From an uncultured Oscillospiraceae bacterium (lineage in GTDB: Bacteria > Bacillota > Clostridia > Oscillospirales > Ruminococcaceae): 64,000 nucleotides of DNA. Positions within the stretch are counted from its first letter, which is position 1. The number at the start of each line of letters is the position of its first letter. Where the stretch lies: assembly GCA_900539695.1 (NCBI GenBank), contig UQDG01000005.1, positions 1 to 64,000 on the forward strand, read 5' to 3'. Positions 48,574 to 57,713 of the stretch are shown one piece after another. Under the pieces are notes generated by a model. That model searched no databases. It worked only from the letters and a program-made list of their open reading frames with translations, and was not told where the DNA came from. The position numbers were made by a program, and so were the translations under genes.

Positions 48574-49917
48574 ATGCAGAATCAGGATGAGGGGCCGCGC
48601 TACACAGACCCCGGCCACCCCTACAGCGGCAGTGACGGCCGCTACCAAAACCAATATTCCAACCGGTCCCGCCCGGCAGACAAGCCGTTCCAGTTCCCCT
48701 GGTGGGCCATCGTCATCCCGTTTTGCATCGGGATGTGGCCTGTCGGCATCGCCTTTATCATCATGAACAAGCTGATGAAAGAGGGCAAGATGGCCGACTT
48801 GGAGGAGCGTGCCCGACAGCGGACGTCCCAGTTTACCCATACCTCCCGCACCACGACCGGATCGGATGGCCGGACCGTTTACGAGGCCCAGTTCCGCCGC
48901 GTGGACGAGAGCGGAACGTCCACCAGCCGGAACGCGGACGCCAACACCCCCATTTATGGCCGCAGCGTCCCGCCGCAATCGACTGTGGAGGCCGCCGAAA
49001 AGCAGGGCAAAAAGACCGGTGCCGCTACGGCGCTGACCGTGGCGGGCGTTGCGCTGCTGATCTGCGCGCTGATCGCCCTGCCGGATGGCATCTTCTGGCT
49101 GCCTGATGCGCTGGCCGAGGGCGGCTACTACTGGCGCTGGCTCATCGAGGACAGCATGCCGATGCTGATTGCGGCGGCGGGCGGCATCGGCTGCCTGTTC
49201 GGCGCCCACAAGCTGCGCACCGGCAACCGCCTGCGCAAAAAGATCGCCAATATCGTCGGTGATTCGCAGTATATGTACATCGAGGACATTGCCGCTGCCA
49301 TCCCCTGCGGCTATGACAAGTGCCGCAAGCACCTGGAAAACTGCATCGATGCCGGTGTCTTTGGCCCGGACGCCTACCTGGATATGAAGCGCCGCTGCCT
49401 GGTGGTCAAGGGCAAAGCCCCCGAAACGACTGCCCCCAAGGCCCCCGCCAAAACGCAGGAGACCCAGGCCCAAACGGCCAAAGAGGCCGCGCAGACCAAG
49501 GACCGGTACCAGAAGATCCTGGACGAACTGCGCCGCGTCAACGATGCCATCCCCGACGAGGAGATGAGCGACAAGATCAGCCGTCTGGAGGCTGTCTCGG
49601 CCAAAATTTTTGAGCAGGCCAAAACCGACCCTGACAAGCTGCCCCGCATGCGCAAGTTCATGGACTACTACCTGCCCACCTCGCTGAAGCTGCTGCAAAC
49701 CTACGCTGAGCTGGATTCCCAGGGCGTCGAGGGCGAGAACATCACCGAGTCCAAACACCGCATTGAGCAGACGATGGACACGCTGGTGCATGCCTTTGAG
49801 ACCCAGCTGGACCAGCTGTTTGCCGCCGATGCCATGGACATCAGCGCCGACATCGACGTGATGCAGAACATGCTGCGCGCAGACGGCCTGACCGGGGATA
49901 CCCCCTTTAAACAGTAA
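48574..49917 (+). CDS. Long XpaC-like membrane protein with a winged-helix-like middle domain
   Basis: The 447-residue protein has membrane segments near 40-62 and 145-205, a small domain at about 215-280 ('YMYIEDIAAAIPCGYDKCRK', resembling a winged helix) and a C-terminal XpaC-type helical domain (about 315-440; 'RKFMDYYLPTSLKLLQTYAE', 'QLDQLFAADAMDISADIDVM'). The last part is clearly paralogous to the protein at 42776-43402. No TelA gene is adjacent. AAGGAG precedes ATG 48574. It sits between the SGNH hydrolase and the second ABC exporter; its role there is unknown. Confidence 0.78.
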   Translation: MQNQDEGPRYTDPGHPYSGSDGRYQNQYSNRSRPADKPFQFPWWAIVIPFCIGMWPVGIAFIIMNKLMKEGKMADLEERARQRTSQFTHTSRTTTGSDGRTVYEAQFRRVDESGTSTSRNADANTPIYGRSVPPQSTVEAAEKQGKKTGAATALTVAGVALLICALIALPDGIFWLPDALAEGGYYWRWLIEDSMPMLIAAAGGIGCLFGAHKLRTGNRLRKKIANIVGDSQYMYIEDIAAAIPCGYDKCRKHLENCIDAGVFGPDAYLDMKRRCLVVKGKAPETTAPKAPAKTQETQAQTAKEAAQTKDRYQKILDELRRVNDAIPDEEMSDKISRLEAVSAKIFEQAKTDPDKLPRMRKFMDYYLPTSLKLLQTYAELDSQGVEGENITESKHRIEQTMDTLVHAFETQLDQLFAADAMDISADIDVMQNMLRADGLTGDTPFKQ

Positions 49918-50004
49918 CGGCAGCCCTGCGCCCGACGCCCTATGGGCGCAAAGCGGCGCGGCCCGCCCCCAAAAAATCAAAACTTTACTAGGAGCCATTT
50001 TCCA

Positions 50005-50805
50005 ATGCAAGGTAAAACCACCGCCCAGCTGCGCGGCAGCTGGCACAACTTTTCCAAGTACCGGCCGCTGATCCGCGAGCTGGTCACCCGCGACCTCAAG
50101 GTAAAATACCGCCGCAGCTTCCTCGGCTATGTGTGGAGCATCCTGAACCCCCTGCTGATGATGCTGCTGCAAACGCTGGTGTTTTCCTATATGTTCCGCT
50201 TCCAGATCGACAACTTCCCGCTCTACCTCATCTGCGGCAACACGTTGTTCAACTTCTTTAACGAGAGCACCAATATGGGCATGGGCAGCGTGCTGGGCAA
50301 CTCGTCCCTTATCAAGAAGGTGTACGTGCCCAAGTTTATTTTCCCCATCAGCCGTGTGGTGTCCAGCTTTGTTAACCTGCTGTTCAGTCTGGCGGCCATC
50401 ATTCTGGTCATGCTCATCACCCGCTCGCCCTTCCACCTGACCATTCTGCTGGTATGGGCGCCGCTGGTGCTGCTGTTTCTGTTCACCTGCGGCATGGCGC
50501 TGCTGCTGTCGGCGCTGGCGGTCTACTTCCGCGACCTGCAATACCTGTACGGCATCGTTACCATGGCCTGGATGTACGCCACACCGTTGTTTTACCCCAT
50601 CTCGGCTTTGCCGCCTTTTATGGTAGCGATCGTTAAGCTGAATCCGCTGTACCACTATATCAACTGCATGCGGTGCCTGGTCATGTATGGCACGGTGCCC
50701 GGCCCCAACACCTGGTTTGCCTGCATCGTCTGTGCTGTGGGCATGATGGTGGTGGGCCTGGCGGCTTTCCGCAAACTGCAGCGCAACTTTATTCTGTATC
50801 TGTAA
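50005..50805 (+). CDS. ABC-2 type polysaccharide export permease (Wzm-like), locus 2
   Basis: A 266-residue membrane protein with six segments and the motif 'VTRDLKVKYRRSFLGYVWSI' near residue 28, followed by 'LYLICGNTLFNFFNESTNMG' and 'KLNPLYHYINCMRCLVMYGT'. It is paralogous to the locus 1 permease but clearly distinct. TAGGAG precedes ATG 50005. It pairs with the ATPase 12 bases downstream. Two such exporters in one 64-kb window imply two separate glycan substrates. Confidence 0.88.
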   Translation: MQGKTTAQLRGSWHNFSKYRPLIRELVTRDLKVKYRRSFLGYVWSILNPLLMMLLQTLVFSYMFRFQIDNFPLYLICGNTLFNFFNESTNMGMGSVLGNSSLIKKVYVPKFIFPISRVVSSFVNLLFSLAAIILVMLITRSPFHLTILLVWAPLVLLFLFTCGMALLLSALAVYFRDLQYLYGIVTMAWMYATPLFYPISALPPFMVAIVKLNPLYHYINCMRCLVMYGTVPGPNTWFACIVCAVGMMVVGLAAFRKLQRNFILYL

Positions 50806-50817
50806 GGAGTTCCCCCT

Positions 50818-51558
50818 ATGCCCATCATTCAGGTGGATAACGTCTCGATGCGGTTCAACCTGGCACAGGAAAAGACCGAGACGCTGAAAGAATACACCGT
50901 AAAACTGCTGAAACATCAGCTTTTCTTTAACGAGTTCTACGCTTTGCAGGACGTGTCCTTCTCCATCGAGCCCGGCGAATCTGTCGCGCTCATCGGCCGC
51001 AACGGCAGCGGCAAAAGCACGATGCTCAAACTTATCGCCGGTGTGATGTATCCGTCCAAAGGTTCGGTGCGGGTCAATGGTGAGATCGCCCCGCTGATTG
51101 AGCTGGGCGCCGGGTTCGATATGGAGCTGACCGCCCGCGAGAACGTTTACCTCAACGGTGCCGTCCTGGGGCACGACCGTGCCTATATGGACGAGCACTT
51201 CAAGAACATCATCGACTTTGCCGAACTGTGGGATTTTGTCGATGTGCCGGTGAAAAACTACTCTTCCGGCATGATCGCCCGCTTGGGCTTCTCCATCGCC
51301 ACCGAGGTGCGGGCCGACATCCTGGCCTGCGACGAAATTTTGTCGGTGGGCGACTTTATGTTCCAGCAGAAATGCCACGACCGCATGGAACAGATGCTTT
51401 CCGGCGGTACGACGCTGCTTTTCGTCAGCCACGACATCAACCAGGTCAAGCAGCTCTGCAAGCGCGCTATCTGGATCGATCATGGCCACCTGCGGGGGGA
51501 CGGCCCCTCGGCTGAAGTGTGCGATGCTTACGTGGCCGCCATGCAGCGCGGGGAATGA
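50818..51558 (+). CDS. ABC transporter ATPase for polysaccharide export (Wzt-like), locus 2
   Basis: A 246-residue ATPase with Walker A 'GRNGSGKST' (60-68), signature 'NYSSGMIARLGFS' and Walker B 'ILACDEILSVGD'. As in locus 1 it has no C-terminal carbohydrate-binding domain. The ATG follows AAGGAG. It is 10 bases ahead of the first of three large membrane proteins, so the whole set is likely one operon. Confidence 0.88.
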   Translation: MPIIQVDNVSMRFNLAQEKTETLKEYTVKLLKHQLFFNEFYALQDVSFSIEPGESVALIGRNGSGKSTMLKLIAGVMYPSKGSVRVNGEIAPLIELGAGFDMELTARENVYLNGAVLGHDRAYMDEHFKNIIDFAELWDFVDVPVKNYSSGMIARLGFSIATEVRADILACDEILSVGDFMFQQKCHDRMEQMLSGGTTLLFVSHDINQVKQLCKRAIWIDHGHLRGDGPSAEVCDAYVAAMQRGE

Positions 51559-51568
51559 AAGGAACGCT

Positions 51569-53353
51569 ATGCTGAATAAAAAGCAGAATATTCTGCGCGA
51601 AGCTTTGACAGTGGTGCTGCTGCTGGCAAGCGTTGCGCTGGCGGAATACTGGTTTTTCCAGCTCTGGCGGCTGGATTGGAAGGTGCCCATGCTCTACGGC
51701 GGCGACGGCATCTACTGGGTGGGCCAGATCCAGCGCAGCTTTGGCGAGCTGACCGGCTCCCTGGGGTGGCCGTTCTACCAGGCCCCCAGCCCCTACGAGC
51801 CGAATTATGACCTTGTCTACGACATTTTTGTGGCCTTTGTGGGCCTGTTTACCAAGGATACCGGCACGGTGTTCAACCTGTACATCCTGGTCATCCCCTT
51901 TGCCAATGCGCTGGCCGGGTACACGGTATTCCGCATGGTGGGCATGCGCCGGTGGCTGTCCTACGGCTTCGGCATGACCTTCGGCCTGTGTGCCTATGTG
52001 CAGCAGCGCCTGGGCGGCCACATGATGCTGGCCGCCGTGGAGTTTGTGCCGTTCTCAGTCCTGCTCTGCCTCTGGTGCGCAGAGGACCCCAATTTTAACA
52101 AGCCCGGCAAAGGCTTCTTCAAAAATAAGCGCAACTGGCTGGCTCTGGCTATGGCCTGGGGCATCGCCAACAACGGCGCGGCCTACTACCCGTACTTTAC
52201 CTGCTTTTTCCTCTGCGTCACGGCCCTCTGCCTGATGCTGCGTGACCACGCCTGGAAGCCCGCCGTGCCCTGCCTGGTCACCATCGGCGAGATCGTCGCC
52301 TGGATGGTGCCGGATTTCTTCCCCATGGTGCTGGGCAAGCTGGTGGGGGTTGGCAGCACCATCACCAACGGCGTCTACCGCAGCCCAGTGGGTGCGGACA
52401 TCTACAGCCTGCGCATCAGCAGTTTGCTGCTTTCGCCCAACGGCTTTGGCATCGGCAAGCTGGCGCGGTGGATCCAGCGCTACTTCCAGATCCTCTCCAC
52501 CGACGAAGGCCCCATGTACAACGAGAACAGCTACGGCTATCTCGGCATCATGGGCATCATCGGATTTTTGTTTCTGATCCTGATGCTGCTGCGTAACTGG
52601 GATTGGAAGGCCGGCCGCACCGAGCGCCCAGAACTGGGCGACCGTGTCTGGCTGCTCAGCCGGCTGAACGTTATGGCGCTGCTGCTGACCACCCTGGCCG
52701 GCTTTGGCAGCATCATCGGCATTTTTATCCGCTTCATCCGCGGGTACAACCGCATCAGCCCGTACATTATCTTCTTCGCGCTGCTCACCATGGGCCTTAC
52801 AGCAGAAAAGCGGCTGACCCAGCGCACCGGCAAATCCAGGGCGGCCTTTGCCGCGGTGCTGGCGGTGCTGCTGGTCTTCGGCTTCTGGGAGCAGCAGGGG
52901 CTTTACAATCCTAAGTACGAATCCGTACAGGAGACCTGGCAGCAGGACGAGGACTTTATGGCCGAGGTCGAGTCGGCGGCAGGGGAGGGCGCTATGATCT
53001 TCCAGCTGCCCTACATGAAGAACTTCGAGAACGGCCCCCAGAATAAAATGTGGGACTACACGCTGCTGCGCGGCCCGCTGCACAGCAAAACGCTGAAATT
53101 CAGCTACGGCGCAGGCTACGGCACCGAGAACGACAACTGGTACAAGGCGACCAGCGAGCTGGAGCCGGAGGCCATGGTGGCCGAACTGCGTGCCCAAGGC
53201 ATGGCGGGCATCTACCTGGACCTGGACGGCTACACCGAGGAAGAACAGCAGCCCACCCTGCAGGCGCTGATCAACGCCGCGGGCTGTGACGAAAGCGATG
53301 TCATCATCAGCGAGGGCGGCACCCTGTGCTACATCCCGCTGGGGAAAGGATGA
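51569..53353 (+). CDS. Large multi-pass membrane protein, GT-C/YfhO-like
   Basis: A 594-residue protein with roughly 11-12 membrane segments in the first 450 residues and a soluble C-terminal domain. 'YGGDGIYWVGQIQRSFGELT' after the first segment resembles the acidic loop of GT-C enzymes that use lipid-linked sugars. 'WPFYQAPSPYEPNYDLVYDI' and 'FGMTFGLCAYVQQRLGGHMM' recall YfhO-type proteins. AAAGGAA precedes ATG 51569. The next gene begins three bases after the stop. Its place after an exporter suggests glycan modification on the outer face. No family was fixed with confidence. Confidence 0.7.
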   Translation: MLNKKQNILREALTVVLLLASVALAEYWFFQLWRLDWKVPMLYGGDGIYWVGQIQRSFGELTGSLGWPFYQAPSPYEPNYDLVYDIFVAFVGLFTKDTGTVFNLYILVIPFANALAGYTVFRMVGMRRWLSYGFGMTFGLCAYVQQRLGGHMMLAAVEFVPFSVLLCLWCAEDPNFNKPGKGFFKNKRNWLALAMAWGIANNGAAYYPYFTCFFLCVTALCLMLRDHAWKPAVPCLVTIGEIVAWMVPDFFPMVLGKLVGVGSTITNGVYRSPVGADIYSLRISSLLLSPNGFGIGKLARWIQRYFQILSTDEGPMYNENSYGYLGIMGIIGFLFLILMLLRNWDWKAGRTERPELGDRVWLLSRLNVMALLLTTLAGFGSIIGIFIRFIRGYNRISPYIIFFALLTMGLTAEKRLTQRTGKSRAAFAAVLAVLLVFGFWEQQGLYNPKYESVQETWQQDEDFMAEVESAAGEGAMIFQLPYMKNFENGPQNKMWDYTLLRGPLHSKTLKFSYGAGYGTENDNWYKATSELEPEAMVAELRAQGMAGIYLDLDGYTEEEQQPTLQALINAAGCDESDVIISEGGTLCYIPLGKG

Positions 53354-53356
53354 CCG

Positions 53357-55147
53357 ATGGAGCGTAACAACCTCAAAAAAATTACCGGGAGCCGCTGTTT
53401 TTTGCCTGTGGTCTGCGCGGTGTCCTTCGTGTTCGGGTGGTGGTATCTCAGCATCACCACCTGCGCGCCCTTGGGCGGCGATGACGAGATCATCAATCTG
53501 CAAAACTACTACTACATCACCCACACTCCCTGGTGGCAGGTGGTGCTGACTCACGCCAAGGAAATTTTGAACCAGCTGGCCCTGCAAAGCCCCCGCTTCC
53601 GGCCGTTTTCCTCGCCGCCGGTCCGCTCTCTCAACAGCTGGTTCCTGGGCGATCTGGTGGTGTACCGGCTGTACATCCTGGCCTGGACCTATGCGGACAT
53701 CACCCTGACGGCCTGGCTGACCGCCAAGGCCACCCACAGTAAAAAGCTGGGTGCGCTGGCGTTCTGCCTGCTGCCCATGATGTTCTCCCTCTGGCAGGAC
53801 GCCACGGGCAACAGCATGTACTCCTACGGCGCGCTGGCCCAAAGTACGCTGCTGCCGGTGCTGCTGGCGGGCCTGTGCATGCTGCGCTGGCAGGATACGA
53901 ACCATCTGCGCTGGGCTGTGTTTTCGGCTTTCTTCATGTTCATGGCCTGCGGCACCTTTGAAATCGGCTTTACCTACATTGCGGCGCTGTTCGGCTTCGC
54001 ATGGCTCTACACCGGCTCCGGCAAGATGCGCCCTGCCCTGCGCCTTTGTCTGGCACCGCTGGCGGGCGAAATCATCAGCTTCGGCTTCAATATGGGCTCG
54101 CGGGCGGTCAATGCCATGCGCGATACCGGCGCAACGGACATTGGCGGCATTTCCCCCAACTTTGATCTGCCGCTGGTGCTGCGCACCTGGGCGATGCAGA
54201 TGTCGGCGGGGTTCCCCCTCAACGCCATGATCTTTGGCAAAATCAAACCCAGCAACGTGCAGCCCTCAGATGTTATCTGCGGCATTGTGCTGGCAATTTG
54301 CGTGGTGGCGGCACTGGCTGTGCTGGACCGTCTGCCCACCCGCAAGGAAAACCTGCTGCTGTTTTTGACGGGGCTGGCACTGCTGTCTGCGCCGTCCTTA
54401 CTGATTGGCCTTTCGCCCAAATATCAGGACGGCATCAACGTGGATTGGCGCCACGGTTACATCCCCCAGACCGTCGAGTCCTTCGGCGTGGGCCTGATGG
54501 CTGTCGCCGTGTTTGTGGTGCTGCTGCGCTTTGTGCGCGGCAAAAACTGGTGGGCAAAGCTGCGCCCGGTCTGCAGTGTACTGCTGGCGGCGGGCATGGC
54601 CTTCTCGGTGGTATGGCAGCGCTCGGCGGCTCGCTCCTATGAGAAAGGCGGCCGCGCTTATACGGTATTTGCCGAGGGCGTAGAGGCCGGTCTGGCCGAT
54701 GCTGTCGGCACCGAAACGCCTGTCGTGACCGATTACCCCGTCTGGGGTGGCGACCTGGAGGCAGAAAACGCCTTCTTCCTGCGCTATGCCGATACCGACA
54801 CCAACGCCTACAGCCTGGCTGTTTGGCGCACCGAAAGCCATGATGAGGCAACCGTCTGCCGCTTAGGCTTTGCCCTGGGCAGCGATAAGCACACCGATAT
54901 TTCCTGGCTGGGCACGGCAGCGGATGATAACCTCGACACCGTCACCGGCGTGACCGTCTACCTGCCCAAACAGGCAGACCCGGCGGGCACCCTTGCCTAC
55001 ACCACCCGCGCCGCCGACGGTACCGAGACCGAGCACACCCAGCCCCTGGCAGTACTGGCGCAAACCAAGGCCGAAAACGGCGGCACGCTGGTCACCCTGC
55101 CGGAGACCGCCCCCATCGTGGGCGATACGCTGCGGCTGCAAAGCTGA
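53357..55147 (+). CDS. Large multi-pass membrane protein, function unknown
   Basis: A 596-residue protein with a first membrane segment at about 15-33, an acidic loop 'LGGDDEIINLQNYYYITHTP' just after it, around ten more segments to about residue 430 and a C-terminal soluble region of about 160 residues. The early acidic pair after the first segment is a GT-C-like feature. It is immediately downstream of another such gene and 20 bases before a third. Probable role: glycosyl or other group transfer to exported surface polymer; inferred from topology and place. Confidence 0.65.
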   Translation: MERNNLKKITGSRCFLPVVCAVSFVFGWWYLSITTCAPLGGDDEIINLQNYYYITHTPWWQVVLTHAKEILNQLALQSPRFRPFSSPPVRSLNSWFLGDLVVYRLYILAWTYADITLTAWLTAKATHSKKLGALAFCLLPMMFSLWQDATGNSMYSYGALAQSTLLPVLLAGLCMLRWQDTNHLRWAVFSAFFMFMACGTFEIGFTYIAALFGFAWLYTGSGKMRPALRLCLAPLAGEIISFGFNMGSRAVNAMRDTGATDIGGISPNFDLPLVLRTWAMQMSAGFPLNAMIFGKIKPSNVQPSDVICGIVLAICVVAALAVLDRLPTRKENLLLFLTGLALLSAPSLLIGLSPKYQDGINVDWRHGYIPQTVESFGVGLMAVAVFVVLLRFVRGKNWWAKLRPVCSVLLAAGMAFSVVWQRSAARSYEKGGRAYTVFAEGVEAGLADAVGTETPVVTDYPVWGGDLEAENAFFLRYADTDTNAYSLAVWRTESHDEATVCRLGFALGSDKHTDISWLGTAADDNLDTVTGVTVYLPKQADPAGTLAYTTRAADGTETEHTQPLAVLAQTKAENGGTLVTLPETAPIVGDTLRLQS

Positions 55148-55167
55148 ATCAAGGAGTACAAACTTAT

Positions 55168-56364
55168 ATGACGCAAACCCGTAAAAAGCGGCTGCTGTGG
55201 GCCCTTTGCCTTGTAGCGCTGGCCCTGTTTGCTGCGGCCATGGTGTGGCTGCATTACCAGCAGCTTTGTGCCACCGGCCGGGGTGAGGACCCCTATACCT
55301 CCGACCTGGGGCAGCATCTGCACTTTGCCCAAAGCGGGGTGATCTACTCGGCCACTTCGCTGCTTATCGGCCCGGCCTATGCTGCGGGCGGCAAGCTGGG
55401 CATTGCGCTGCTGCTGGCCGTGTTTCATCTGGCCGCTGTGGTTGTGTTTGCCTGGGGGTTAAAGGCCGCCCTGCCCGAATGGAGCCTGCCCGCCCGGCTG
55501 CTGGCCAGCTTTGTGGTCAACCTGGCCCAGGCGGTCTATATCCCCCGCGGCGGCTACTGGTATCAGGGCACCATCACCGGCACAATTTACCACAACACAA
55601 CGTACATTATGCTGGCTCCCTTTGCGCTGCTGGCCGTGCTGTGGTTCTACCGCGCCTGGCAGGGGATCGACGGCAGGGTCGATCTGCGCACCTGGCTGAT
55701 TTACACGGCATTTTTAACGGCAGCCACCGCCTTTAAGGCAAACCTGATCTTCGCTTTCGCCCCGGCGCTGCTGATGCTGCTGATTGCTGATTTCATACGC
55801 ACCCGTGCAAAAAATATTGGCAATGAGGTGCTGATGGGCTGCAGCGTTTTCCCCGGTGTGGGGCTTTGCATCCTCGAGGCCAACGTCCTGTTTAACGAGG
55901 AAGGCAGCGGCCTGCGGCTGATCTTCACCACCGAGTTCGACCGCCACGCTTTGCTGTGGGGTGTCTTTAACGAGGCCGCGCTGCTGGGCCTGCTCCGCTC
56001 CCTGCCCTTTGTGGCGGCGGTGGCGCTGCTGCTGCGCTGGCCGGCTTTTGGCAGCTTCCGTTATAAATTCAGCCTGTTTCTGTTTGCTGTCGCCATGGCC
56101 GAAGCCCTGCTGCTGGTGGAGGGCGGCGACCGGCTGTACCACGCCAACCTCTGGTGGGGGCCGTTCATCTGCTTCTGGGTGCTCTGGCTGGAATCGGTGG
56201 GCATCTTCCTCAAGCAGGCACTCGCCAAGCCCAAAAGCGCCAGCACCGTCCTGTGCGGCATGGCCCTGGGCTGGCACATCATCAGCGGCGTGTGCTATCT
56301 GGTGCGGCTGATGCAGGGAGTCTCTTACAACGTGCCGATTATGACTTACCATATCGGCTTTTAA
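55168..56364 (+). CDS. Multi-pass membrane protein, function unknown
   Basis: A 398-residue protein with about nine membrane segments. The loop after the first segment reads 'GEDPYTSDLGQHLHFAQSGV', again acidic as in GT-C transferases, but the soluble C-terminal domain of its two neighbours is absent. 'YIPRGGYWYQGTITGTIYHN' is a distinctive loop. AAGGAG precedes the ATG. It is the last gene of locus 2 before a terminator. Confidence 0.62.
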   Translation: MTQTRKKRLLWALCLVALALFAAAMVWLHYQQLCATGRGEDPYTSDLGQHLHFAQSGVIYSATSLLIGPAYAAGGKLGIALLLAVFHLAAVVVFAWGLKAALPEWSLPARLLASFVVNLAQAVYIPRGGYWYQGTITGTIYHNTTYIMLAPFALLAVLWFYRAWQGIDGRVDLRTWLIYTAFLTAATAFKANLIFAFAPALLMLLIADFIRTRAKNIGNEVLMGCSVFPGVGLCILEANVLFNEEGSGLRLIFTTEFDRHALLWGVFNEAALLGLLRSLPFVAAVALLLRWPAFGSFRYKFSLFLFAVAMAEALLLVEGGDRLYHANLWWGPFICFWVLWLESVGIFLKQALAKPKSASTVLCGMALGWHIISGVCYLVRLMQGVSYNVPIMTYHIGF

Positions 56365-56377
56365 AATCAAACATTTT

Positions 56378-56412
56378 ACAGGCGGTTTGTGCGAGGCAAG
56401 CCGCCTGTTTTT
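56378..56412 (+). terminator. Intrinsic terminator closing locus 2
   Basis: Twelve-pair stem (56378-56389 with 56397-56408, one G-T) and a T-run to 56412. Confidence 0.85.
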
Positions 56413-56422
56413 CGTTTGCTAC

Positions 56423-56451
56423 TTGTCGTACACAGCCAAATGCGGTATAAT
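56423..56451 (+). promoter_or_regulatory. Promoter for the legionaminic acid cluster
   Basis: TTGTCG (56423-56428), 17-base spacer and consensus TATAAT (56446-56451), right after the terminator of locus 2. Confidence 0.78.
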
Positions 56452-56521
56452 AAAATAGAATGTTTTTGTAACTATGCCACGCGGCAGGCTCCATCGCCCC
56501 GCGTGTTTGGGAGGCAGTATC

Positions 56522-57685
56522 ATGTCTGAATTTATTCCGCTTTCTGTCCCGAATTTCGGCCCCCGCGAAGCAGAGCTTGCCAGCGAGGCTATCACCTCCG
56601 GCTGGGTCTCCACCAGCGGCGGCAAAGTTACCGAGTTTGAGGAAGCGCTGGCCAACTACGTGGGCATGCCCCGCGCCGTGGCCTGCAACGCCGGTTCCAG
56701 CGCCCTGCACCTGGCCGCTATGGCTGCCGGCATTACCCGCGGGGATGAAGTCATCGTCCCGACCCTGACCTTCATCGCCGCTGTCAACCCGCTGACCCGC
56801 TACGTCGGCGCAGAACCCATCTTCATCGGCTGCGACGACAGCCTTTGCATCGACCCCGACGCTGTTGAGGACTTCTGCGCCAACCACTGCGAACTGCGCG
56901 ACGGCAAACTGTATAACAAGACCACCGGTGCCCATGTCAAGGCGCTGGAAGCTGTGCATGTCTTCGGCAACATGGCCGATATGCCCCGCCTGATGGCCAT
57001 CGCCCGCCGCTACGGCCTGATTTTGATCGAGGACGCTACCGAGGCCCTGGGTACCCAGTGCATCGACGGCCCCTTCAAGGGCAAGTTTGCCGGTACCATC
57101 GGAGATATCGGCTGCTACAGCTTCAACGGCAACAAGATCATCACCACCGGCGCAGGCGGCGCGGTTGTCTCCAATCATCCCGATTGGGCCGAGCACGCCA
57201 AGCACCTTTCCACCCAGGCCAAGGCCGACATGCTGCAATTCTTGCATGACGAGGTGGGCTACAACTACCGCATGACCAACGTACAGGCCTGCCTGGGCCT
57301 GGCCCAGCTGGAACGGCTGGAGGGCTTTATCGCCCACAAAAAGGAACTGTACGACCACTATGTCGCCGCCCTGGACGGCGTCAAGGGTCTGCGCATCCTG
57401 CCCTTCCGCGAAGAAGAGTGCCGTTCCAACCACTGGTTCTTCAGCCTGTACCTGAAGGATTCCGGCCTGGATCGTGACACCGTCATTGAAAAGTTGCAGG
57501 CCCAGCATATCCAGACCCGCCCGGTCTGGGCGCTCATCCATGAGCAGGCCGACTACCCCCGCAACGAGGCCTACGCCCTGGACAAGGCCGAGGATTACCG
57601 CAAGTACATCGTCAACCTGCCCTGCTCCACCAACCTGAGCATGGAGGACTGCGAGCGCGTCTGCCAGGCCGTGCTGGCACTGTAA
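56522..57685 (+). CDS. legC: LegC-type aminotransferase (nonulosonate sugar synthesis)
   Basis: A 387-residue DegT/DnrJ/EryC1 PLP enzyme. 'IPLSVPNFGPREAELASEAI' at the N-terminus and 'SGWVSTSGGKVTEFEEALAN' fit the LegC subgroup, which aminates the 4-keto group of a nucleotide-linked 2-acetamido-2,6-dideoxy sugar. The Schiff-base Lys is K205 in 'FNGNKIITTGAGG'. GGGAGG precedes ATG 56522. It is first in a seven-gene run that ends with a CMP-sugar synthetase. The 4,6-dehydratase partner (LegB) is not in the window. Confidence 0.85.
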   Translation: MSEFIPLSVPNFGPREAELASEAITSGWVSTSGGKVTEFEEALANYVGMPRAVACNAGSSALHLAAMAAGITRGDEVIVPTLTFIAAVNPLTRYVGAEPIFIGCDDSLCIDPDAVEDFCANHCELRDGKLYNKTTGAHVKALEAVHVFGNMADMPRLMAIARRYGLILIEDATEALGTQCIDGPFKGKFAGTIGDIGCYSFNGNKIITTGAGGAVVSNHPDWAEHAKHLSTQAKADMLQFLHDEVGYNYRMTNVQACLGLAQLERLEGFIAHKKELYDHYVAALDGVKGLRILPFREEECRSNHWFFSLYLKDSGLDRDTVIEKLQAQHIQTRPVWALIHEQADYPRNEAYALDKAEDYRKYIVNLPCSTNLSMEDCERVCQAVLAL

Positions 57686-57713
57686 AAATAACCGCCCGAA
57701 AGGGGGCTGACCC

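Noticed and set aside
48481-51690. Open frame of over 1000 codons on the minus strand
   Set aside because: It lies opposite the XpaC-like, Wzm and Wzt genes, has low-complexity His/Gln/Gly/Asp-rich translation and no ribosome binding site. GC-rich codon structure on the real strand keeps the antisense frame open.
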